From assembly GCF_002028455.1 (NCBI RefSeq), contig NZ_MWUM01000010.1:116424-180423 (forward strand): a stretch of DNA of 64,000 bases, written 5' to 3'. Positions 1-8,129 of the stretch are shown one piece after another; position 1 is the first letter of the stretch, and every line of letters starts with the position of its first letter. The stretch is from Zoogloea sp. LCSB751. Lineage in GTDB: Bacteria; Pseudomonadota; Gammaproteobacteria; Burkholderiales; Rhodocyclaceae. The notes under the pieces were generated by a model that ran no database searches, had not been told where the DNA came from, and saw only the letters and a program-made list of their open reading frames with translations. A program made the position numbers and the translations under genes.

Positions 1-132
1 CGGCGCCTGTTCGTTGTGGACTGGATGTCCAGCCAGCCCGGCAGCGCCGTCTGGGATGCCGGCATCGGTGCGCTGGCGGCCCGCGGCCGGCCCGGCCCGG
101 ACGACGTGTCCTACACCTTCTTCAAATCATGA
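1..132 (+). CDS. C-terminal fragment of an unrecognised protein
   Basis: Only the last 43 codons are inside the window, reading from the left edge to a TGA at 130-132. The piece has two Trp residues, an Arg/Gly/Pro-rich stretch and ends in SYTFFKS. I do not recognise a family from so short a fragment and assign no function. The next gene, a Rieske ferredoxin, starts 28 bases downstream on the same strand, so this is probably an upstream member of the same operon. Codon use is GC-rich like its neighbours. Confidence 0.5.
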   Translation, partial: RRLFVVDWMSSQPGSAVWDAGIGALAARGRPGPDDVSYTFFKS

Positions 133-160
133 GCGTCGGCGACAGGCCTGGAGATCAATC

Positions 161-490
161 ATGAGTAACGCATTCCATTCCGTGCTGGACGCCGCCGAGT
201 TGCCGCCCGGCGCCAGCAAGGCCGTACAGATCGACGGCCACAACATCCTGGTCGGCAATTCCGCCGGCGAGTTCTTCGCGGTGCAGAACCGCTGCACCCA
301 CCAGGATTCGCCCCTCGAAGGCGGGCGCATCCGCAACGGCCTGATCGCCTGCCCGCTGCACGGCGTGATGTTCGACGTGCGCACCGGTTGCGGCAAAGGC
401 CAGATGGGCCGCGTGCCGCTGCGCACCTATGCGCTGCGGGTGGTGGAGGGGCGCATCGAGGTGTCCGTCGACATGCCGCTCACGGCCTGA
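161..490 (+). CDS. Rieske-type [2Fe-2S] ferredoxin
   Basis: A 109-residue protein consisting of one Rieske domain. The cluster ligands are visible as CTH (about residue 45) and CPLH about 20 residues later, followed by the usual GxxFDxRTG stretch. Small Rieske ferredoxins pass single electrons from a reductase to a ring-hydroxylating oxygenase in the cytoplasm. The gene lies 16 bases before a Rieske oxygenase alpha subunit, its likely partner. No reductase is adjacent; the nearest candidate in the window is at 51206-52168. The ATG at 161 is chosen because the domain starts there; an in-frame upstream ATG would add an Arg-rich, non-homologous leader. A NirD-like role is possible in general for this size but is not supported by context. 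Confidence 0.88.
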   Translation: MSNAFHSVLDAAELPPGASKAVQIDGHNILVGNSAGEFFAVQNRCTHQDSPLEGGRIRNGLIACPLHGVMFDVRTGCGKGQMGRVPLRTYALRVVEGRIEVSVDMPLTA

Positions 491-506
491 GGGGGAGGGA
501 GAGAGC

Positions 507-1931
507 ATGAACGATCGCATTGCGATGCCGCTGATCCCCGGCGACGACGCCGGCCTGCCCCCGGGCGCCGACCGGTGTCCGGGTCCCAGCGCCCAGGACA
601 TCGTGGCCCGGGACCTCAATCCACCGCCGCAGGTCCTGCGGGAGTCCCGCTACGAGTTTCTCGGCGATGGGGACATCGATTACCGCCGCTACACCTCCCG
701 GGAGCATTACGAGCAGGAAATGACCCACATCTGGGCCAAGACCTGGCAATGGGCTTGCCGCGAGGAGCACATTCCGCAGGTCGGCGACTACTACGTGTAC
801 GAGGTGGGCCACCATTCGGTGCTGGTGGTCCGCACGGAAGGCGGCATCAAGGCTTACTACAACGCCTGCCTGCATCGCGGCACCAAGCTGCGCCCGGAAG
901 AGGGCATGGGATCGGCCCAGGAGCTGCGTTGCCCCTTCCATGGCTGGACGTGGACGCTTGAAGGTGCGCTGAAGAGCGTGCCCTGCGCGTGGGACTTTCT
1001 CCATGTGAAGCCGGAGGCCTACCGCCTGCCGGAGGTCCGCGTCGGCCTGTGGGGTGGCTTTGTCTTCATCAATATGGATGAGGATGCGCCGTCCCTGGAA
1101 GCCTACCTGGAGGTGCTGCCCGAGCATTTCCGCAATTGGGACCTGGGCCAGCGTTACACCGAGCTGCATCTGGGCAAGATCCTGCCCAGCAACTGGAAGA
1201 CCGGCATGGAAGCCTTCATCGAGGCTTACCACGTGTTTGAGACGCACCCGCAGCTGCTCCGTGGGACCGGCGATGCCAATGTCCAGTACGACGTTTATGG
1301 CGAGCACGTGGCCCGCTTCTACGTGGCTCTCGGGGTGAGCAGCCCGCATCTGGAACAGCCCCTCAGCGAGCAGGAACTGGTGGACTCCATGCTGATCGGC
1401 GACCGTTCTGTGGTTGGTGACGAGCTGGTGGTGCGGGAGGGGGAGCGCGCCCGTACTGTGATGGCCCGCGTGCTGCGCAAGGTGCTCGGCGAGAAGTACG
1501 GCACCGATCTGTCGGGGGTGTCGGATACCGAGATCATCGACACCATCGAATACCACCTGTTCCCGAACATGGTGCTGTTCCCGGGCGTGTCGCTGCCGAT
1601 GGTCTATCGCTTCCGGCCGCTCAAGGACGACCCGGAGCGTTGCCTGTTCGAAATCCTGTTCCTGCGCCCGCTCCCTCAAGAGGGCCTGCCCCCCGATCCC
1701 CCGGAGATGGTGCTGGTGAGCGAGGAGGAGTCCTATGCCGTGGTGCCGGGTATGGATCCGCTGCTGGCCAAGGTCTACGACCAGGACACGGCCAACCTGC
1801 GGGCCCAGCAGCAGGGCTTCCGGGCGTCGAAGAAGCCAGGCCAGACCCTCGGCAACTACCAGGAAATCCTCATCCGCCACTTCGAACGCACGGCCGACCG
1901 TTACCTGGCCCGTGGCCAGGCGGAGGGTTGA
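507..1931 (+). CDS. Rieske non-haem iron oxygenase, alpha subunit
   Basis: A 474-residue aromatic-ring-hydroxylating-type oxygenase. The N-terminal Rieske cluster is C121-x-H123 and C142-x2-H145. The catalytic domain has the mononuclear iron region EAFIEAYHVFETHP at about residues 240-253, where the two His residues would bind iron. Such enzymes insert oxygen into rings or alkyl groups using electrons from a ferredoxin, here probably the gene just upstream. A GGGAGGGA ribosome site precedes the ATG. It resembles the enzyme at 44808-46205 (shared NACLHRG/NSCLHRG, PCAWDF and RASKK motifs), so the two are probably paralogues. No beta subunit gene is nearby, which fits an alpha-only oxygenase. 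The substrate is unknown. Confidence 0.9.
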   Translation: MNDRIAMPLIPGDDAGLPPGADRCPGPSAQDIVARDLNPPPQVLRESRYEFLGDGDIDYRRYTSREHYEQEMTHIWAKTWQWACREEHIPQVGDYYVYEVGHHSVLVVRTEGGIKAYYNACLHRGTKLRPEEGMGSAQELRCPFHGWTWTLEGALKSVPCAWDFLHVKPEAYRLPEVRVGLWGGFVFINMDEDAPSLEAYLEVLPEHFRNWDLGQRYTELHLGKILPSNWKTGMEAFIEAYHVFETHPQLLRGTGDANVQYDVYGEHVARFYVALGVSSPHLEQPLSEQELVDSMLIGDRSVVGDELVVREGERARTVMARVLRKVLGEKYGTDLSGVSDTEIIDTIEYHLFPNMVLFPGVSLPMVYRFRPLKDDPERCLFEILFLRPLPQEGLPPDPPEMVLVSEEESYAVVPGMDPLLAKVYDQDTANLRAQQQGFRASKKPGQTLGNYQEILIRHFERTADRYLARGQAEG

Positions 1932-1934
1932 GGC

Positions 1935-2123
1935 ATGGATGCCCTCAAGGTCGTGAGCTTCCTGCACCGCCGCGCCGACTTCAGCCAGACCCGCTTCAGC
2001 GAATACTGGCGGACCACCCACAAGGAGCACGCGCTGAAGTTGGTGGAGGCCGGCTTCTTCCGTGGCTACATCCAGAACCACGCGCTGGACTGGCAGCCCG
2101 AGGCGCCGGCAACCGAACACTGA
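1935..2123 (+). pseudogene. Truncated EthD-domain protein (remnant)
   Basis: A 62-codon frame starting three bases after the oxygenase stop. Residues 4-50 read as the N-terminal half of an EthD-type dimeric alpha/beta barrel: VSFLHRRADFSQTRFSEYW, then THKEHAL and GYIQNHAL. EthD proteins are normally about 100 residues or more, but this frame ends soon after YIQNHALDW with a short PEAPATEH tail. The second half of the domain is not found before the next gene at 2152. It is most simply a deletion remnant, though expression of a short peptide cannot be excluded. EthD proteins often sit in oxygenase operons with poorly defined roles. Confidence 0.6.
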
Positions 2124-2151
2124 ACACAACGAGGAAGAGGAGAAGAAAACC

Positions 2152-2922
2152 ATGACAGGACCGAGCCTGCACAACAAGGTCGCCATCGTCACCGGCGCCG
2201 GAATGGGCATGGGCGCCGCCACGGCGCTGTTGTTCGCCGAAGCCGGCGCCAGGGTGGTGGTGTCGGACGTCAATGAGGCGGCCGGCCGCGAGGTGGTCGC
2301 CCGCATCGAACAGGCCGGCGGCACGGCGCTGTTCCACAAGTCCAACGTGGCCGTCGGCGCCGAGGTGGACCAGCTGGTCCGTGCCACCGTCGAGTGCTTC
2401 GGGCGTCTCGACGTGGCGGTGAACAATGCCGCGGTGACCCCCGACACGCGGCCGTTGGCCGAACTGGATGAAGCCGAGTTCGACAAGGTGCTGGCGGTGG
2501 ACCTGAAGGGCGTGGCCCTGTGCCTGCGCTACCAGCTGGCACAGATGATCCGCCAGGGGCAGGGCGGTTCGATCGTGAACATCGGCTCGGTGAGCTCCTT
2601 CCGGCCGCAGCCCAACAACGGCGCCTACGTCGCCGCCAAGCACGGCGTCATCGGCCTGACCAAGGTCGCGGCGCTGGAGAACGGCGCGCACAGGATCCGC
2701 GTCAATGCGGTGGCGCCGGGCGCCATCGACACCCCGATGCTGCGCGGCGCGCTCGACGCGATGGGCGCCAGCGAGGCCGATTTCGCCGCGGTGCTGAGCC
2801 TGCTCGGCCGCTTCGGCGAGGCGCGGGAAGTTGCCCAGGCCAGCCTGTGGCTGGCTTCCGACCTCGCCTCCTACGTCACTGGCACCACCATCAACGTGGA
2901 TGCCGGCTACGCCAACCGCTGA
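2152..2922 (+). CDS. Short-chain dehydrogenase/reductase (SDR)
   Basis: A 256-residue classical SDR. Visible are the cofactor-binding TGAGMGMG (about residues 14-21), an Asp at the end of beta-2 (SDVNE) that suggests NAD(H), NNAAVT in place of NNAG, the SVSS serine and the catalytic YVAAK. It ends with the common GTTINVDAGY motif. SDRs of this kind oxidise secondary alcohols or reduce ketones, and it probably acts on the product of the upstream oxygenase. The ATG at 2152 follows an AGGAAGAGGAG ribosome site. The exact substrate cannot be read from sequence. Confidence 0.88.
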   Translation: MTGPSLHNKVAIVTGAGMGMGAATALLFAEAGARVVVSDVNEAAGREVVARIEQAGGTALFHKSNVAVGAEVDQLVRATVECFGRLDVAVNNAAVTPDTRPLAELDEAEFDKVLAVDLKGVALCLRYQLAQMIRQGQGGSIVNIGSVSSFRPQPNNGAYVAAKHGVIGLTKVAALENGAHRIRVNAVAPGAIDTPMLRGALDAMGASEADFAAVLSLLGRFGEAREVAQASLWLASDLASYVTGTTINVDAGYANR

Positions 2923-2979
2923 CCCCGATAACGGGGCGGCGATCATTACAAAGACGATTCACCCAAGAAGGAGACCAGC

Positions 2980-3510
2980 ATGAGTGACAACAACGAGCAG
3001 CAGCTTTTGCAGCAACTGGAAGACAAGCAGGCCCTGCGCGAACTGGGCACCCTGTTCGCCCGCGCCGCCGACCGCGCCGACCGCAGCCTGCTGGCCAGCC
3101 TGTTCGCCGACGGCGCGCAGGTCAGCGATGGTGGCTTCAGCGGCCCGGCCAGCGAGTTCGTCGGGGTGTGCGTGGCGCCGGCCGGCCTGGAGCGCAGCTT
3201 CCACTCGGTGTCCAACGAGTTCTACCAGGTGGACGGCGACACGGCTCGCGGCGAGCTGTACGTGATCACCGTCAGCACCTGGAACAAGGACGGCGCCAAG
3301 ACCGACACCCTGATCGGCGGCCGCTACCTGGACGAATACCGCAAGGTCGGCGGGGCCTGGAAGATCGCCCGGCGTACCTTCGTGCATGAGTGGAACATGA
3401 GCTTCCCGACCACCACCGTGTGGGACGAGGGCCTGTTCGGCATGATCAAGCTGCGCGGCACCCGCGGCCAGGACGACCCCAGCTACACCCTGTTCGGAGA
3501 AAAGGCATGA
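2980..3510 (+). CDS. SnoaL-like (NTF2-fold) protein A
   Basis: A 176-residue protein with the pattern of the SnoaL_4 group of the nuclear transport factor 2 fold: an N-terminal helix region (ALRELGTLFARAADRAD), FADGA, the late strand GGRYLDEYRK and GAWKIARRTFVHEW. Members include isomerases, hydratases, dehydratases and small subunits of hydroxylases, and activity is not predictable from sequence. An AGAAGGAGA ribosome site precedes the ATG. Its stop overlaps the start of a second SnoaL-like gene (ATGA at 3507-3510). The two proteins may form a heteromer or act in successive steps after the oxygenase; that is inference. Confidence 0.8.
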   Translation: MSDNNEQQLLQQLEDKQALRELGTLFARAADRADRSLLASLFADGAQVSDGGFSGPASEFVGVCVAPAGLERSFHSVSNEFYQVDGDTARGELYVITVSTWNKDGAKTDTLIGGRYLDEYRKVGGAWKIARRTFVHEWNMSFPTTTVWDEGLFGMIKLRGTRGQDDPSYTLFGEKA

Positions 3511-4034
3511 GCAGCGCCGCCCGCATCCGCGCGCTGGCGGACAAGCAGGCGATCCACGAGCAGATGTGCCGCTACATCCAGGCCGTCGATCGCTGCGACC
3601 TCGAGCTGCTGAAGTCCACCTTCCACCACGACGGTACGGTGATCTTCGGCATCTTCGACGGCAACGCCCACGCCTTCTGCGACTACGACATCCCCTTCAT
3701 CAAGGACAACCTGATCTGGGCCTACCACCGCATCGCCAACGTGCTGATCGAGTTCGACAGCGACACGCTGGCTCGTGCCGAGTCCTACATGCTCGGCAAC
3801 GCGGCGGCGGCGCTGCCTGATGGCACGAAGATCAACTGTCCGGACAACATGCGTTATCGCGATGTATGGGAGAAGCGTGACGGCGTCTGGAAAATGCGCC
3901 ACCGCGACCTGGTGATGGACTGGAACGGCTGCTGGCCCTACGCCGGCCGTGAGGACGGTGAGTTCGCCGCCTACCGTATCCAGGGCTCGCGGGATCGCAA
4001 CGACCGCGTCTACCAGCTCGGCCTGGTGCCCTGA
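3507..4034 (+). CDS. SnoaL-like (NTF2-fold) protein B
   Basis: A 175-residue paralogue of the preceding gene and translationally coupled to it by an ATGA overlap. It shows the same fold markers: DKQAIHEQMCRYIQAVDRCD at the N terminus, FHHDGTV, then RYRDVWEKRDGVWKMRHRDLV near the C terminus. The pairing of two such proteins in one operon suggests a shared role, for example an isomerase/dehydratase step or a heterodimer. A strong hairpin (4043-4068) follows the stop. I cannot say which reaction it catalyses. Confidence 0.8.
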   Translation: MSSAARIRALADKQAIHEQMCRYIQAVDRCDLELLKSTFHHDGTVIFGIFDGNAHAFCDYDIPFIKDNLIWAYHRIANVLIEFDSDTLARAESYMLGNAAAALPDGTKINCPDNMRYRDVWEKRDGVWKMRHRDLVMDWNGCWPYAGREDGEFAAYRIQGSRDRNDRVYQLGLVP

Positions 4035-4042
4035 GCGGACAG

Positions 4043-4068
4043 GGCCGGAAGCCCGCCGGCTTCCGGCC
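4043..4068 (+). terminator. Hairpin after SnoaL pair, possible weak terminator
   Basis: Nine-base perfect arms GGCCGGAAG (4043-4051) and CTTCCGGCC (4060-4068) around an 8-base loop, followed only by TTTC. The short T run makes it a doubtful terminator; it may partly separate expression of the SnoaL genes from the VOC gene. Confidence 0.45.
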
Positions 4069-4098
4069 TTTCACCCAACGAGGAGGAGAACGACCGCA

Positions 4099-4134
4099 TG
4101 CGTTTCGACAATGACAAGGCGAGGGCGCGATGAT
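4099..4134 (+). other. 11-codon mini-ORF overlapping the VOC start
   Basis: ATG at 4099 is preceded by a near-perfect GAGGAGGAGA ribosome site and encodes MRFDNDKARAR before a TGA that overlaps the VOC gene start (ATGATG region at 4130-4134). The VOC start itself has no comparable ribosome site, so the mini-ORF may work as a translational-coupling leader. Alternatively it is the residual start of a deleted gene; the opening MRFDN is a common SDR N terminus, which makes a deleted SDR conceivable. Both readings are inference. Confidence 0.45.
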
Positions 4135-4579
4135 CCGTGGCGTCCATCACGTGGCCCTGTCCACCGCCGACCTGCCGCGCCTGCAGGCCTTTTACTGCGA
4201 CCTGCTCGGCTTCCGGGAGATTGCCCGCGCCAGCTGGCACGGCGACCAGGCCAAGATCGACCGGGTCATGGACCTGCCGGAAACCGCGGCGACCACAGTG
4301 ATGCTGGAGCTTGGCCCGCTGTGCGTGGAGCTGTTCCAGTTCGCGGCGCCGGCGCAGCCGTCGAAGGCGGACGGCGAGCGGCCGGTGCACAAGCACGGCA
4401 TCACCCACCTGTGCTTCGACGTGGACGATGTGGATGCGGAATACCGCCGCTTGAGCGCCGCCGGCGTGCGCTTCCACACTCCGCCGCAGGATTTCGGCGT
4501 CGCCAAGGCCACCTACGGCCGCGATCCGGACGGCAATGTCTTCGAGCTGCAGCAGCTGACGGGCGGCTTCCACGCCTGA
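4130..4579 (+). CDS. VOC (glyoxalase/dioxygenase-fold) protein
   Basis: A 149-residue single-module vicinal oxygen chelate protein. It starts MIRGVHHVALSTADLPR with the metal-ligand His, has LQAFYCDLLGF, a mid-protein GITHLCFDVDDVD repeat with a second His, and ends with a strand containing DPDGNVFELQQ whose Glu is the usual third ligand. The fold serves lyases, epimerases and extradiol dioxygenases; this small type is most like glyoxalase or methylmalonyl-CoA epimerase relatives. It is the last gene of the rightward unit and is followed by a bidirectional terminator. Confidence 0.8.
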   Translation: MIRGVHHVALSTADLPRLQAFYCDLLGFREIARASWHGDQAKIDRVMDLPETAATTVMLELGPLCVELFQFAAPAQPSKADGERPVHKHGITHLCFDVDDVDAEYRRLSAAGVRFHTPPQDFGVAKATYGRDPDGNVFELQQLTGGFHA

Positions 4580-4584
4580 AATGC

Positions 4585-4626
4585 AAACCCCGGAGCGCCG
4601 CCTGGCCGGCGGTGCTCCGGGGTTTT
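4585..4626. terminator. Bidirectional intrinsic terminator
   Basis: Perfect 12-base arms AAACCCCGGAGC (4585-4596) and GCTCCGGGGTTT (4614-4625), with a GC-rich inner stem and T runs on both strands. It lies between the convergent VOC gene (+) and MDR gene (-) and would stop transcription from both. Confidence 0.85.
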
Positions 4627-4636
4627 CTCATGCCGC

Positions 4637-5677
4637 TTACAGGTCGTCGTCGGTCAGCTTGACCAGCAGCTTGCCGGTGTTGGCGCCGGTGAACAGCTTG
4701 GCGAAGGCCGGAATGGTGCTGTCGAGGCCGACCGAGATGTCCTCGCTGAACTTCAGCTGGCCGCTGTCCACCCAGCCCTTCATCTCGGCGATGGCGGCAG
4801 GGAACTGGTCCTGGTAGTAGAGCGTCAGGAAGCCGCGCACGGTGGCGCAGCGGGCCAGGATCTGCCAGTAGTTGTAGGGGCCGGGGATCGGGCCGCTCTT
4901 GGTGTAGTCGCCGATGGCGCCACAGAACGCGATGCGCGCGAACATGGCCAGGTTGAGCAGCGCCGCGTCGAGGATCTCGCCGCCGACGTTGTCGAAGAAG
5001 ATGTCCACGCCCTTGGGGCACAGCTCGGCGATGTCGCGGGACAGCTGCTCGGTGTTCTTGCCCTTGTAGTTGAAGGCGGCGTCGAAACCGAGCTCGTCCA
5101 CCAGTATGCGGCACTTCTCGTCGCTGCCGGCGATGCCGACCACGCGGCAGCCCTTGATCCTGGCGATCTGCCCGGCGATCGAGCCGACGGCGCCGGCGGC
5201 GGCGCTGATCAGCGCGGTCTCGCCGGGCTTGGGCTGGCCGATGTCGAGCATGCCGAAGTAAGGCGTCAGGCCCATCGCGCTGAAGATGCTCAGGTGGTAG
5301 TGCAGCGGAAAGTCGGGACTCGGCTGGACCGTGTGGAGGATGCCGTCGGCGCCGATCACCGAGTAGTCCTGCCACCCGCTGCAGGCGTAGGCGACCACGT
5401 AGTCGTCTTCCTGGTGGGCCGGGTTGCGGCTCTTGACGACGCGGCCGAGGGCCGTGCTGCGCACCGGTGCGCCGATGGGGATTGGCGGGAAGTAGGTGCA
5501 GTCCGGCTTCATCCAGCTGCGGATCGCCGCGTCGAGGGACAGATAGAGGTTCTGGATCACCACCTCGCCGTCGGCGGGCTCGGGGACCGGGACCTTGCGC
5601 CAGGCAAAGTCGTCCGCCTCGGGGATGCCGTCCGGGCGGCGGGCGAGGGTGATCTGGCGGTTGAGGGTGTGCGGCAT
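4637..5677 (-). CDS. Zinc-independent MDR NADP-dependent oxidoreductase
   Basis: A 346-residue medium-chain dehydrogenase/reductase of the leukotriene B4 dehydrogenase / CurA-like group. The N-terminal substrate domain runs to about residue 125. The nucleotide-binding region shows AAAGAVGSIAGQIARIKG and GIAGSDEKC, then FDNVGG and CGAIGDY typical of the group. No structural or catalytic zinc ligands are seen. Relatives reduce the C=C bond of alpha,beta-unsaturated ketones or related enones with NADPH. The start at 5677 follows an AGGACG ribosome site. It is the last gene of the leftward Rieske-SDR-MDR unit. Two paralogues lie at 14276 and 46202, each beside oxygenase or flavoprotein genes. Confidence 0.87.
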   Translation of the reverse strand: MPHTLNRQITLARRPDGIPEADDFAWRKVPVPEPADGEVVIQNLYLSLDAAIRSWMKPDCTYFPPIPIGAPVRSTALGRVVKSRNPAHQEDDYVVAYACSGWQDYSVIGADGILHTVQPSPDFPLHYHLSIFSAMGLTPYFGMLDIGQPKPGETALISAAAGAVGSIAGQIARIKGCRVVGIAGSDEKCRILVDELGFDAAFNYKGKNTEQLSRDIAELCPKGVDIFFDNVGGEILDAALLNLAMFARIAFCGAIGDYTKSGPIPGPYNYWQILARCATVRGFLTLYYQDQFPAAIAEMKGWVDSGQLKFSEDISVGLDSTIPAFAKLFTGANTGKLLVKLTDDDL

Positions 5678-5705
5678 GGCGGGCGTCCTGTCGGGCCGGC
5701 GGCGC

Positions 5706-6464
5706 TTACATCGCGGTCCAGCCGCCATCCACGGTGAGCAGCGCGCCGTGGACGAAGGAAGCCTTGTCGGAGGCCAGCCACAGCACTGCGTTGGCGACCT
5801 CGTCCACCTGGCCGAGGCGGCCGATGGGGTGCAGCGGCAGCAGGCTCTTCTCCAGCTCCGGCAGGTTGGGGTGGTTTTCCAGCAGCGGGGTGCGGATCAC
5901 GCCGGGGCAGATCGCATTGACGCGGATGTTCTTGCCGCCGACCTCCACCGCCACCGTCTTGGTCAGGCCGGCCACCGCATGCTTGCTGGCGTTGTAGGGG
6001 GAGGCGCCGGGCACCACGGTGATGCTGAGGGCCGAGGCGGTGTTGATGACCACGCCGCCGCCCTGCTTTTCCATCTGCGCGATGGCGTACTTCATGCACA
6101 GCCAGACGCCCTTCAGGTTCACCGCGATGACCCGGTCGAAGTCCGCTTCGGAGGTCTCGGTGATCGGCGCCATGTCGTTGTCCACGCCGGCGTTGTTGAG
6201 GGTGATGTCGAGGCGGCCCCAGGTCTCGACGATCTGGCGCACCAGGCTCTCGACTTCGGACGACTTGGTGACGTCGAGGCGGAAGAAGCGGGCGGTGCCG
6301 CCAGCGGCCTCGATCTGGGCGACGGTTTCCTTGCCGCCGGCCTCGGTGATGTCGGCCACCGCGATGCGGGCGCCCTCGCGGGCGAAGGCCAGGGCGGCGG
6401 CGCGGCCGATGCCGGAGCCGGCACCGGTGATGAGGACGACCTTGTTGTCGAATTCTTTTTGCAT
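5706..6464 (-). CDS. Short-chain dehydrogenase/reductase (SDR)
   Basis: A 252-residue classical SDR: TGAGSGIG (about residues 13-20), ADIT after beta-2 (favouring NAD), NNAG, NTASALS, catalytic YNASK, NAICPGVIRTP and a C-terminal LTVDGGW. The gene lies 28 bases upstream of the MDR gene in transcription order and 77 bases downstream of the Rieske oxygenase gene, on the same strand, so the three probably form one operon. It likely oxidises a diol or secondary alcohol formed by the oxygenase; substrate unknown. Confidence 0.88.
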   Translation of the reverse strand: MQKEFDNKVVLITGAGSGIGRAAALAFAREGARIAVADITEAGGKETVAQIEAAGGTARFFRLDVTKSSEVESLVRQIVETWGRLDITLNNAGVDNDMAPITETSEADFDRVIAVNLKGVWLCMKYAIAQMEKQGGGVVINTASALSITVVPGASPYNASKHAVAGLTKTVAVEVGGKNIRVNAICPGVIRTPLLENHPNLPELEKSLLPLHPIGRLGQVDEVANAVLWLASDKASFVHGALLTVDGGWTAM

Positions 6465-6541
6465 GGCGGTTTCCGTTGGAGTGGTTTGCGGGTTGGGGGT
6501 GCCCTGCCTGGCCTGCCCCCAAGGGGAGCAGGCCGGACCGC

Positions 6542-7852
6542 TCAGCGGCGGCCTGCGATGTAGTCGTTGATCACTTCGTGCAGGCGGCGCACGCGGTCTT
6601 CCTGGCCGGACAGGTAGGCGTCCTGGTAGCCGCGGGAGTGCAGGCCGAGCTGCTGGGCGACGGCGACGCTCAGGTCCTGGTCGGCGACGAAGCCGATGGA
6701 GGCCTCGCCGTGCAGGAAGGTCTCGTGGGGGGCCGGTTCGTACTTGCGCTTGCCGGTCGGGGTGTCCACCTCGTCGCGGCCTTCCACCGGCGGCATCATG
6801 ACCCAGTGGTCGAACAGGCACTTCTCCGGATCGCTGGGGTGCGGCAGCGGCCGCAGGACCTGGAAGAAGTCGCTGGCCATGGTCAGCGTGGTGTTAGGGA
6901 AGATCGTGAAGTGGTGGTAGTCGGTCAGCTGGGCGTCGGACACGCCTTCATAGTGCTTGTGGCCGCGCGCGGGGCCGAGGGCACGCTTCTGCTGCTGCAG
7001 CGCCACGCGGGTGTCGCGCACGCGGCCTTCGAAGGCCGCCGGGTCCAGGTCCCATTCGCGCAGGATGGCGTCCAGCGGCGCCTGCACCACATTCACGCGG
7101 GAATTGGCGGAGGGCAGGTGGCCCTTCATCTTCATCACGTTGTGGCCGTTCTTGTACAGCTCGAACTCGGTGTTCTGGTAGGCGTCGTCGATGAAGGTGC
7201 CCAGCTCGCGGTGCAGGCTGAGGATGTGGTAGGCCTCGTTGAAGTTGTCGTGGATGATCTTCCAGTTGCACTCCACCAGGCCGGTCATCCAGTTCACCCG
7301 CGTCCAGTTGGCGGTCTGGTAGGCCTCCAGCTGGTCGGCGACGACACCCAGGTAGTCGCGCAGCGACGGGGCGTTCGGGTCCATGTTGAACCACACCAGG
7401 CCGCCGAGGGATTCGCAGCGGATCTCCTTCAGCTTCATCTTGCCGATCGGGTTGCCCTGCGGGTAGTCCTCGGCGTCGCGCACGTGGCGCACCACGCCGT
7501 CCAGGCTGAAAGTCCAGCTGTGGTAGGCGCACACCATGCGTTTGACGCCGCACTTGCCGTCGTCGGCAACCAGGCGGTTGCCGCGGTGCGGGCAGACGTT
7601 GTAGAACGCGCGGATCGTGCCGTCCTCGTCGCTGGTCATCAGGATGGATTCCGCGCCGATGTTCTGGGTCATGGTCGAGCCGGGCTTGGCCAGCTGGGCC
7701 GCCATGCCGCCGATCTGCCAGGTGCGGGCGAAAACGCCGTCCCATTCCTTCTGCGCGAATTCCTTCGAGTAGTAGCGGTCGCCGGTGATCGGGTCACCGC
7801 GCAGGAACTTGCCGCTTTCCTTTGCCTCTTCGATGCGTTGCTGGATGCTCAT
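6542..7852 (-). CDS. Rieske non-haem iron oxygenase, alpha subunit
   Basis: A 436-residue Rieske oxygenase. Cluster ligands are C87-x-H89 and C108-x2-H111. The catalytic iron region is CNWKIIHDNFNEAYHILSLH at about residues 195-214. It differs from the enzymes at 507 and 44808 in its N terminus and lacks their PCAWDF motif, so it belongs to another subgroup. The start at 7852 has an AGGAGGA ribosome site. The 277-bp region upstream holds a copy of the AACAAAC operator motif (8032-8051). No beta subunit, ferredoxin or reductase is adjacent, so electrons must come from partners elsewhere. Confidence 0.9.
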   Translation of the reverse strand: MSIQQRIEEAKESGKFLRGDPITGDRYYSKEFAQKEWDGVFARTWQIGGMAAQLAKPGSTMTQNIGAESILMTSDEDGTIRAFYNVCPHRGNRLVADDGKCGVKRMVCAYHSWTFSLDGVVRHVRDAEDYPQGNPIGKMKLKEIRCESLGGLVWFNMDPNAPSLRDYLGVVADQLEAYQTANWTRVNWMTGLVECNWKIIHDNFNEAYHILSLHRELGTFIDDAYQNTEFELYKNGHNVMKMKGHLPSANSRVNVVQAPLDAILREWDLDPAAFEGRVRDTRVALQQQKRALGPARGHKHYEGVSDAQLTDYHHFTIFPNTTLTMASDFFQVLRPLPHPSDPEKCLFDHWVMMPPVEGRDEVDTPTGKRKYEPAPHETFLHGEASIGFVADQDLSVAVAQQLGLHSRGYQDAYLSGQEDRVRRLHEVINDYIAGRR

Positions 7853-8031
7853 GTCGTCCTCCTTCGGTGCCGGCCCTGGGCCAGCCCTCATTGATATGAA
7901 TGGTCAAGGTCTCGTCTGTCGGGGGACGCCCCGCCGTCTGTGCGGCGGTGGCGTCTGCGATTGCGGGTCGGGTTGCGCTGCGGCGTTCCGACCGATCCTG
8001 TGACTTGTCTCGCGGGAAATACTACTCCTAT

Positions 8032-8051
8032 AACAAACAATTCAGTTGGTT
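8032..8051. promoter_or_regulatory. Operator-like motif, site C
   Basis: AACAAACAA-TT-CAGTTGGTT. The left half is a perfect match and the right half matches 6 of 9 to the AACAAACAA-NN-TTGTTTGTT motif found in front of the other catabolic units. It lies 180 bp upstream of the leftward Rieske gene, in an AT-rich patch of an otherwise GC-rich spacer. Confidence 0.5.
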
Positions 8052-8129
8052 TTTTGTATGCCTTCCGGCCGCTTTCCCTGCGCGGCGGGATCGGGGGCGA
8101 GCGCTGTCGTGCGGCGGGCCATGGGGGGC

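Noticed and set aside
1..2123. The left-edge fragment and the EthD remnant as two halves of one broken gene
   Set aside because: The left-edge fragment shows no EthD features, and two intact Rieske genes lie between them.
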